The notes under the pieces are model-generated. The model was not told where the DNA came from, did no database searches, and was given only the letters and a program-made list of their open reading frames with translations. Source: Reticulitermes lucifugus (Eukaryota > Arthropoda > Insecta > Blattodea > Rhinotermitidae). From it: DNA of 64,000 nt. The position numbers were made by a program, and so were the translations under genes. The DNA lies in the NCBI GenBank assembly GCA_026260175.1, contig JAKCWW010000413.1:19605-83604 (forward strand). The letters run 5' to 3'. Below are positions 56,641 through 64,000 of the stretch, piece after piece; positions within the stretch are counted from its first letter, which is position 1; the number at the start of each line of letters is the position of its first letter.

Positions 56641-57150
56641 TGATTGCTAATACACCACTTAAATACACGTATATAGAACTATTGCCTAGTATTTATGTCA
56701 TGTAACGATGCTTTCAAAGTGGAATTTATTCTTGACGCCATGTGTTATGGCTTGTATGTACGTAGGCCATTCTCTTAGACTGAGAATTTTCGGATCTAAG
56801 AGGAAAGAAGCAACGGCAAGAGTAAGAAACCTGTGTAATGAGTAGCTGCACAACTTGTTAAGCTGATCTTATTGGTTTGGTTTCGGAAGGTTGCTGTACT
56901 TCTGTAATCAAAGAACTATTGGTACCATACTTGTACGTGATGAAGGAAGTATTGTCAGGCTCCGAAGCACGTTTTTAACCAAAACGATGGAACTTAGCCA
57001 GTATATGCATCATTGTAATTATGTCCCTTCGTCACAAGCCTTTATACTTATGGTCAGTAATATGCATTTTTATTCGTGTGACGAAATGAAGAATGACATG
57101 GGACACGCAGTACCCATGGCGGAGGTGAGAAATGCATAGAGACTTGTAAC
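56641..57150. other. Intergenic, nothing recognised
   Basis: CpG-moderate sequence with short incidental open frames. Confidence 0.4.
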
Positions 57151-57365
57151 CGAAAACGTGAATGCAAGAGACCACCTTGGAGATCTTGGCGGGAGGATTT
57201 TATTAAAAGGTATCTTAAATTAAGCGCAAAGTATGGACCGGAATTAACTGGCTCAAGATATTGCCCGCTGCCTGGCTCCTGCAGAAACAATAATGCACCT
57301 TCATTTCCGTAAAAGGTAAGGAATTTCTTGACCAACTGTTTTTCAAGAAGTGCTCCGTGGCTTTA
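57150..57365 (+). pseudogene. Probable LINE 3' UTR remnant
   Basis: Contains caagagaccaccttggagat and ggaatttcttgaccaact followed by tttttcaagaagtgctccgt, resembling the 3' UTR blocks at 45.1 and 45.5 kb. Confidence 0.45.
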
Positions 57366-58040
57366 GAATCGGCTTCAGAAGTTTTGCTGACTTGGTCAGA
57401 TAAGATCATTGTCGCTACAAGCATCCATTTTCTCTGCCCTAAACCGGCTTTGAAAACTGTTTGTCATTACTTTATTCTGTTTGAGGGCTTTCTTTTTGAA
57501 ATGAATACGGAAGTTGCGTACATGTGCATATCTGTGATGCAGACTGCTGACTTCAGAGACTTTCTCTCTGTGCTCAACCTTGACCGCGGTGCTACGCACA
57601 GGGCAGAAAAAAAAACAATGGTCATCATCCTCCTAACGGAGGAAATCACTGAACACGTGCAGAATTCCTACTTGTGGCACAATACCTGCCTTTTATGCGC
57701 TGCTGATTTCTTGTGTATTTATTTATTCTACATTCTTTTTCACACGTATCGAACTACGTTATTTAATGACAGTGTATCAGCTGTACATCTATATGTTATA
57801 TTGTGAAGGATGCAATGACTGTATGTAGTGGACAAAAATGATGTCAAAATGAGTTAAGCGGTAAAGGTCTGTTGAAAGTTGCTACTCGTATGTTAGAATT
57901 TAGCGTGAACTACTGAGTAGTATCACACAGTATTGCAGTCCGGTGGTTCTGTGGGGCTGCTGCGATTTCATTCGGGTATGTAACTGAAGACATGTCAACA
58001 CCATGTTTACCCGGTCAGTTCCAGTAATCAGCAACACTTG
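57366..58040. other. Intergenic, nothing recognised
   Basis: A 149-codon open frame (57357-57806) begins inside the LINE-like remnant and has no recognisable domain. Confidence 0.4.
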
Positions 58041-58272
58041 CTTCAGGAAGAGCATTTTAGCCTACTCTCCTTCCTCTAGGCCGGCTCTGCGAATCACTGA
58101 ATTTCGTATCCAGTCAATACCCGGTACTTTTCCTGCGGTAAAGCGGCCACAGCGTGAATCTGACCACTCACCTCCATCTAGTGCCAAAGTCAAGCATGGT
58201 GGAATTTTACCTCATCTCTTTCCTTACGTCTTCACAGTGTGGGCATAAACACAGGGGCAACTTTACTTTTCA
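58041..58272 (+). repeat. SINE, family A, headless
   Basis: Contains ctaggccggctctgcgaatc, taaagcggccacagcgtgaa, cacctccatctagtgccaaa and gggcaactttacttttc. It ends about 105 bp before the start codon of the LRR gene. Confidence 0.8.
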
Positions 58273-58377
58273 CGGTCGATTTTGTTATTGTCTGTCTTAC
58301 AAAAAATACACAGATGCTATCTAGCTATCAGAACAGCTGTGATCATTTATGTAGGTTTGTTCGCTGGTTTACACAGG

Positions 58378-58691
58378 ATGCTGTCTGCGTGGTGTTTGGT
58401 GTCGTTACTGGTTGGAGCGGTATTAGGCGCATCGGTTCCCTGTTCCGAGCTGCACTGGGAACTGAGGTATCCGTGTCGATGCTCACCAGCAGAGGACGGT
58501 ATTCTCATGGACTGCGACCGCGTGGTGTTTCCTGGAGACCTGCCTGCTCTGCCCTACAGCTCCACCGTGGTGTCTTTCAGCCAACGATGGGCTGGTCACC
58601 AGGCCCTCCCCACGCAGGCCTTCACAGCATCATCCCTGCCGCTACGGTCCCTCGACTTTTCCGGCAACTCCCTGAGGAGACTCACTGACAG
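58378..58691 (+). CDS. LRR gene exon: signal peptide, N-cap, first LRRs
   Basis: 314 nt, GC-rich and CpG-rich compared with the transporter exons. It ends within codon AG|G (Arg) at donor gtaatg. Confidence 0.88.
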
Positions 58692-61600
58692 GTAATGTCT
58701 TCCTAACACAAAAGTTTTCAATTACTTTTAGCATACAGGAGAGAAAGGAGGCTTATGATTTCACCATATTGTGCGTGCGTGCATCCCATTTTAACTTTTG
58801 AACCAGTAGGCCAAATTTCACGCAATTTAGTATGGGCATTAAGCCATTATAGGCCTCCCTAAACTCGTAATTCGTAATTTCCCAAATCATAAATAATAAC
58901 AGCGGGCCGGATGCACGAACTTATGAGATGGGAGAGACACTAACGCCACTTAAATTGCGGCACGTGAATATTAATGTTCTGCTCTCCAAGTTTTGGAGGA
59001 GCATTCTGCCTCCAGATTCAGGGTAGCAGATGGAGGCAGTATGTTCCTCCGAAACTTTGGTAATCACCTGCTAGACTTAACGGTGTCATAGCTCGGAAGA
59101 CCACCGTATAAGGCTAGTAATTATACCAAAGCCATGAAAATACCAGAAGACAAAAAATTAATACTACAGTAATAATTAATTCGGATAGAGTATCCTAAAT
59201 GAGCCGCGGTAGTGACTCGGCTGCGGGCTGGACAACCAAGGAATTATAGTTCCATTTCCAGCAGAGGTAAGACTTTTCTCTTTTCCGCACCGCTTTGTGA
59301 TCCAGACGTTCGACTAGCTGCACATGTTATGTTGTTCCTGTTACCACCTTTCGTTTGACCTGGATTTTGAGACTATTGCAGTTCAGCCACCTCAACTATG
59401 TATCCTGTAACCCTCCGAAACACGAACTTTATATACGTACCAAATGTTTACACATTTAGTTACTGTCTTTCAGTAAACACAGTCGCCATTACAAAGCCCA
59501 GTCTATAACAGCTGTTTAAGGAAATAATCGCTGTTTATTCTGCAAATCATATGAAGCACGTAAATACACTATGTAGGCAATACAGAGATTTTAATACTAG
59601 ACATCCCCGTTGGTATGCAGATACAAAGTATCTTTTACTCTTATCACTCTTACAGTCCCAACCAGCACATTCGCTTGTAATACGTAATCAGACTACGGGT
59701 TTCATCTCAAAGAGCCATCATCAGACTATGACAGAAAACTATGAAAATGGAGTTTTTAATTTTCATAGTTCTCTGTCATGGCCTGATGATGGCTCTTTGA
59801 GCTGAAACCGGTAGCCTGATTACGTATTACAAGTGAATGTGTTGGTTGGGACTGTACGATTGATAAGAGTAAAATATACTTTAATACAGAGATATTTAAT
59901 TTTGTGGGAGGTGATGTATGCAGTACTCACTGTGCCTTAAAGTGTTAAAGCATTGTTACCGAGTATTTTTACATCACATTACACTGTTTAAGAGTCCCAC
60001 ACCAACAGAACAATTCAAGAAGATATATAAAATTAGTATGTGTGAATAAATGTACGATTTCTAACTAGAACGATTAGAGCAGGCCTGTGGAGTGCCCATG
60101 GCTTGCAGGAAGCTGAAATATAAATGCTTTTGAAATCCCTTTTGTTCGATTTCGAATTAGTATGCTTCATCTTCTGGGAAATTTTATTCAACTTGTTTCT
60201 TTCCGTTCGATGGTGTGTGCGTCGGTCTTTACCCTACCCAGTAATGAGTAACGTATTGCGGCTCTTGCGGAAAGGAAGTAAACAACATAAAGATTAATTA
60301 GGATTTGAACGAATACTAAAAGCCAATTATTGCAATTAGTACGACTATCATATCTGCTTGAAATAGGCTACAACTGTCTTATAGATCCCCTATACAATAA
60401 CACTCATTTCACCGTAATATCTCCAGTTTGTACAAGGTTTATGACATTTTACGGAAGCATCTTTACAGTATGGTGGACATACTAATAGTAATACTGTAGT
60501 TATGAAAACCTGTAAGATTTGTGGCTTTGAAAATCTAAGGTGTGCCTCTGAGGCCTAAGCAGCAACGAGATGATTTCTGTCGGAGGCATTATGCGATGAT
60601 GTCGAACCCGCACCTGATTTGCAGCACTTTCTCGTACATTACGAGATAAAATAATGAATTCGATACAACAAAGTTACGTAAAAGGGAAAGTGATGTAATT
60701 GTAATTACAGTACATTTACTTTACATTCCGTTCTTCCCTTCGGAGGCATGACAACCATAAAGCCAAGCCTGTGATTTGTTACTGCGTCGAAAGTAATCGG
60801 AGAATAACCGAACTAAGAAATTGTGACTGAAACTGGCGAGCGTTTATCAGGTTCCTTATGGTTTCCTTGTGAATATGTGTCCTTCACTTACAACTTTCAA
60901 GTCAATTGTCAGTTCCATGGAACTCGTGAACCTCATTCCACTGGAGGTCAGCTCACATCCGCATTTTCTGTTCTATTCTCCAACATCAGCACTATTAATT
61001 CGGTAAATAAAGACTGTGAACTACTAAAGTGGAATCACACAATGCCATGGTCTATGTGCCTCAGATTTTACAGTAGATAATTTAAGAAATAAGAAACATG
61101 TATGGAATGACGCAACCAACTTACGGTATTCTTTATTACTTTTCGCGACTTGCCAACCTTGATATTCGTTTGTTGCATATTCAGATCTACTATTGAAATT
61201 TAACTTCACTAATACTATGATTAATCTATCATACCCATACACTGATGTTCTTTGTATTTCTAAACACTTGCATATGAAAAATATTTTAGATAAATTTGTA
61301 GATGTAAATGCAAACCGCCCCAAGTAGGCCCTACTCATGTATGCGTGTTAATAGCACTTCCTTTTTATTTCTGTTCCGAAATGTTTCAGTCCTTCTGGGC
61401 ATCAGCAGCGAATACATTTGCACAAGTTTCGGTGGAATTAATAAATGTTACAATAGTATATTAAAGAGCAATTCATGTCTTGTAATATATGTTAGAGTAC
61501 GTTTTATAATGTTCCCGCACCGGCTGAACTTGAGTCGAAAAAAAATCAGTTAGTGCTCTGATGTGGTTGGTGGAAATAGCACCAAATCTTAGTGAACCTG

Positions 61601-63559
61601 CTTGTTACTAACCTACCGAGGATTGCTAGTCTCAAAGCGACGACACTTGGGATTTAACGCATGACGTGTGTGTGGGCAGCGGACCTCCCGTTAGGACAGG
61701 CATAGTCCACCGCAGGACGAATGAGTTGTTTATAAGGCAGAATGCCGTTTAGGACAGACCACTTTTCATATTAAGGAGAGGGCCCAGCATGCCCATTCTC
61801 TGGGCAGTCTTCTTTCCAACTCGATTTATGACAGTCGACTACGTCAGATGTGTATCGGGGGGCCACCCCGAGATACCGAGCTGTGTCGACACACTGGATT
61901 GGCACCCCAAAGAGGTGTTCTGGCCGGGGCTTTTGGGTGTGTCCCGCGTACTCTTCGAGACGTTGATGGTTGATGGCGATCCTCAGTCCCGTAACCAGTG
62001 CTCATTGTTGTTAAGATAAGCTGGTAGGTAGTTGACGTGCAGCGTCGGCTGGCGTAATATGACTATGACGGCCGTGTCATACTCGTAGAGAAAGTGTAGG
62101 CATGTCGTTCACGTAGGGGCTGAAAAGGAGGCGGCACCCAAGTCCAACCTGAGATATTGTAGCCAGCATGCGACGACGAGTCGATGTGGTGGACTGGAAC
62201 GAAGTTTGAGGCGCCCTTGAATGCAGGTGGGAGGAGATAGTTTTCACCAAATAAATGAGGAAGTTCAGGATGGTTTGCTTCTGAAGGAGACCGTCAACCC
62301 ATACGGTGTCGAAGCCCTTAGCCACAGACATCCAAGAAAACTGTTAGCCTCTTCGCATCAAAGTTCCTGTTGACGTTTCCAACGAGAGCGGCCAGGTGCA
62401 GCGTCATGCTGCCTCTGGGTCGGAACCCGAACTGCTCGTCAAGCAGTAGCACGGCCTCGCTTATTTCACTTAGGATCCTACTGAATAGAATGTTCTCAGA
62501 CAGCTTGCCAGTGGGTGAATAGGACGAAGGCAGCGTGGGGTCCTTTTCCGGCTTCAGTAGGGATATCACGTGAGCGTGTTACCCTGCCGTTGGGAGGTAC
62601 TGCCTGCGGAGGATCGCGTTCAACACTTTCGTGAGAAAGTTTATCGCTACCTTAGGTAGATGCTTCAGGACCCTCTTTGGTATACCACATTGGCCTGGAG
62701 CCCTGGAAACTTTGAGAACCCTGATGGTCTCGCGGTCCAAAACATGGCCGATTATATATAAAAATTCAAGTCGCACCGTCCTGAGAGCAAACACTGTGCC
62801 TCCATTAACCAACATATACAGCATTAACCAACAGGTTAATGCTGTATACGGAAACAATCGCTACGTATTTATTATGACAATCATACGGAACACGTACGTA
62901 CACTCTGTCGGAAGAATTCAGAGGTTTTAATGTTAAACCTGTCGGTACGGATATAAACCATTAGCATAGGCGTAACTTGGCTAATAACACTGGNGGGGGC
63001 AAAATCAACCATGGATATTAGGATCTTTAATTTACAAAGGAGCCAAGTTAGGGGAAGATTGGTATGAACCAGTCTTTAATATACATACACCCCTTTCCCC
63101 CACTATCACCCAAATTTTTTTTATTTGCCCCTCTTCAACTCAGTAACCAAAAAACTATTCTTAGGTAGAAAAAATATTGGGGGGCATTTGTCCCCCCCCC
63201 CCAAGCGATATATGCACTTAGACATGTCAACTGAAATTCCTGGGAAATTTAATCAAAGTCAGTGAGAAATTCCAGAAATATATATGGACCAACAGACACA
63301 AGGTCCTCTCTTTTCATTCAGATCTCATAAACATTGGGTGGTGGATGGCAAATTGTGTTGCTTTTGCAGGTTGTTGATGGGACTGCAGTCAACACTACAA
63401 GAACTGCGCCTAGCAGACAACTTGCTAGGGGATAACCTCAACCCCATCTTCTCAACCAGCGAGTTTCATGGCCTGGGACAGCTCAAACTGCTCGACCTCA
63501 GTGGCAACCTTATAAAGGGAATTGAAGAAGGCATTCTCAAGGGATGTGACAACCTGCAG
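58378..63559 (+). CDS. Leucine-rich-repeat cell-surface protein, first two visible exons
   Basis: Exon 58378-58691 starts at ATG 58378 (MLSAWCLVSLLVGAVLGASV, a good signal peptide). It continues with a cysteine-rich LRR N-cap (C..CRC...C in PCSELHWELRYPCRCSP and LMDCDRVVF), then LRSLDFSGNSLRRLTDR. Exon 63370-63559 carries LQELRLADNLLGDNLNPIF, EFHGLGQLKLLDLSGNLIKG and IEEGILKGCDNLQ. Donor gtaatg and acceptor ttgcag give consistent phase (314 + 190 nt = 168 codons). LxxLxLSxN repeats indicate an extracellular LRR protein of the chaoptin or adhesion type. The rest lies beyond the window. An upstream in-frame ATG at 58282 also exists, but the 58378 start gives the better signal peptide. An AG at 58375-58376 could be an acceptor for a 5' UTR exon. 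Confidence 0.88.
59213..59300 (+). repeat. SINE, family A, 5' fragment
   Basis: gtagtgactcggctgcgggc and tggacaaccaaggaattata match the family head. The body is missing. Confidence 0.65.
59640..59880. repeat. Long inverted repeat, about 115-bp arms
   Basis: The left arm has tacagtcccaaccagcacat, cgcttgtaatacgtaatcag and ctatgaaaat. The right arm is its reverse complement, with gattacgtattacaagtg and gtgttggttgggactgta. Each arm carries one hammerhead-like motif facing outward. Confidence 0.9.
59780..59816 (+). ncRNA. Hammerhead-like hairpin motif, copy 4 (best)
   Basis: GGC, core CUGAUGA (59783-59789), stem II GGCUC/GAGCU, GAAA, palindromic ACCGGU, A at position 17 and GCC closing stem I. 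All invariant core bases are present. One extra U between the core and stem II departs from the consensus. The left-arm copy (about 59690-59727, minus) is more degenerate. Confidence 0.45.
61800..62870 (-). pseudogene. jockey-like LINE reverse transcriptase fragment
   Basis: Minus strand, reading down: RAPGQCGIPKRVLKHLPKVA, ISLLKPEKDPTLPSSYSP, LDEQFGFRPRGSMTLHLAAL, a frame break, KGFDTVWVDGLLQKQTILNF, FSPYVNDMP, a frame break, YEYDTAVI and VDTARYLGV. The motif order (FRPxRSTxxQL, FDxVWxxGLL, YxNDxP, YADDxA, TxRYLGV) is that of jockey-type reverse transcriptases. The catalytic YADD is YEYD, and frameshifts plus an internal deletion make it dead. The 5' half and endonuclease are absent. Confidence 0.88.
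62960..63200 (+). repeat. G/C-tract repeat; relative at window start
   Basis: ataggcgtaacttggctaat, G tract, then gggggcatttgtccccccc. The reverse complement of the opening occurs at 1-35. Position 62994 is a single N in the G tract. Confidence 0.55.
63370..63559 (+). CDS. LRR gene exon: two further LRR units
   Basis: 190 nt, begins inside an Arg codon and ends phase 0 at donor gtacaa. Spacing of the LxxLxLxxN units (about 24-29 residues) continues directly from the previous exon, so no exon appears to be missing between them. Confidence 0.88.
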
Positions 63560-63862
63560 GTACAACTTTGCTGCCCTTACAGTCTTTGTTGCCCTTACAG
63601 AGTCTTTGTTGTGTTTCATCTTTCTTAGGTCCAGTTATTCTGGGAAATTTGTTTCAACAATTATTCTGCTCTACTCTCTTATGTTTTGTGACTGTATGAA
63701 GCAATCTTATAATGTTCCATACCATGCAGCTTTTAACAAATATTTATAGCTTGTAAAACCATGTAGTGTTTTATAATGCAGTTCTATACTGTACTAAAAA
63801 CTTGACTGATAACGTAACAAACAACGTGCACAAGGTTTCAATCACAACTGTACTTTATTTTT

Positions 63863-63905
63863 GGCTCATACATGTTTCGGCCTATATGGTCATCTTCAGG
63901 GAGAC
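63863..63905 (-). ncRNA. Hammerhead-like hairpin motif, copy 5
   Basis: Minus strand: CUCC, core CUGAAGA, stem II GACC/GGCC with one mismatch, GAAA into ACAUGU, A17, then UGAG giving a 3-bp stem I with one mismatch. Confidence 0.35.
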
Positions 63906-64000
63906 TGCTTTGAATATTACATAGAGGTACTCGAGTCTTTACATTCATCTATTGCAGAATAACATATCTGCAAAGTTGCTCATGTCAACATACGAGTACA

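Larger units (their letters stand above)
58692..63369 (+). other. LRR gene intron, 4.7 kb, repeat-filled
   Basis: Holds a SINE-A fragment (59213-59300), a 240-bp inverted repeat (59640-59880), an antisense LINE (61800-62870) and a G/C-tract repeat (62960-63200). The stretch 59900-61790 shows nothing I can name. Confidence 0.75.

Noticed and set aside
57357-57806. 149-codon open frame
   Set aside because: It starts in a LINE-like remnant, has no recognisable domain and biased hydrophobic composition. Chance length is possible.
58239-58688. 149-codon open frame overlapping the LRR exon
   Set aside because: It is another frame of the same DNA. The frame with signal peptide, cysteine cap and LRR phase-matches the second exon.

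Overview
The window looks like insect nuclear DNA, most plausibly from a cockroach or termite. The evidence is a split, intron-rich animal gene with GT-AG introns of 0.1 to 4.7 kb, AT-rich non-coding sequence, and a dense mix of tRNA-derived SINEs, LINE and Penelope-like fragments, mariner/Tigger/piggyBac-type relics and inverted repeats. The order-level guess is an inference from repeat style and gene structure. Two runs of N (11793-11842, 42312-42453) and a single N (62994) show it is a scaffold piece.

Positions 1342-32292 carry nearly all of one plus-strand gene for an ABCC4/MRP4-type ABC exporter. I could place 23 coding exons whose phases agree at every junction. They give about 1359 residues ending in a stop codon; only the first coding exon (roughly 25 residues) is missing, presumably upstream. 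Both transmembrane domains and both nucleotide-binding domains are present with intact motifs. One intron uses GC-AG. Before exon 11 lies a tandem duplication of the acceptor region carrying a Tigger-like MITE, which creates a possible 45-nt in-frame cassette exon. The introns hold a mariner pseudogene, a Penelope-like GIY-YIG fragment, SINEs and MITEs.

Positions 32.3-58.3 kb are intergenic with no gene I can support. They contain SINEs, LINE 3' ends, TTAA-flanked MITEs, long inverted repeats and minisatellites. CpG dinucleotides are rare from 1 to about 34.4 kb, become common from about 34.9 to 62.95 kb, then are scarcer again. This suggests a germline methylation boundary just beyond the 3' end of the transporter gene.

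Positions 58378-63559 hold the first two visible coding exons of a second plus-strand gene. It encodes a secreted or membrane leucine-rich-repeat protein with a signal peptide and cysteine cap, and continues past the window end. Its 4.7-kb intron holds an antisense jockey-like LINE fragment.

The most unusual recurring signal is a hairpin motif resembling a hammerhead ribozyme, seen at 22.7, 55.95, 56.3, 59.8 and 63.87 kb. Two sites are in large inverted repeats and one lies downstream of, and on the same strand as, the Penelope-like endonuclease fragment.
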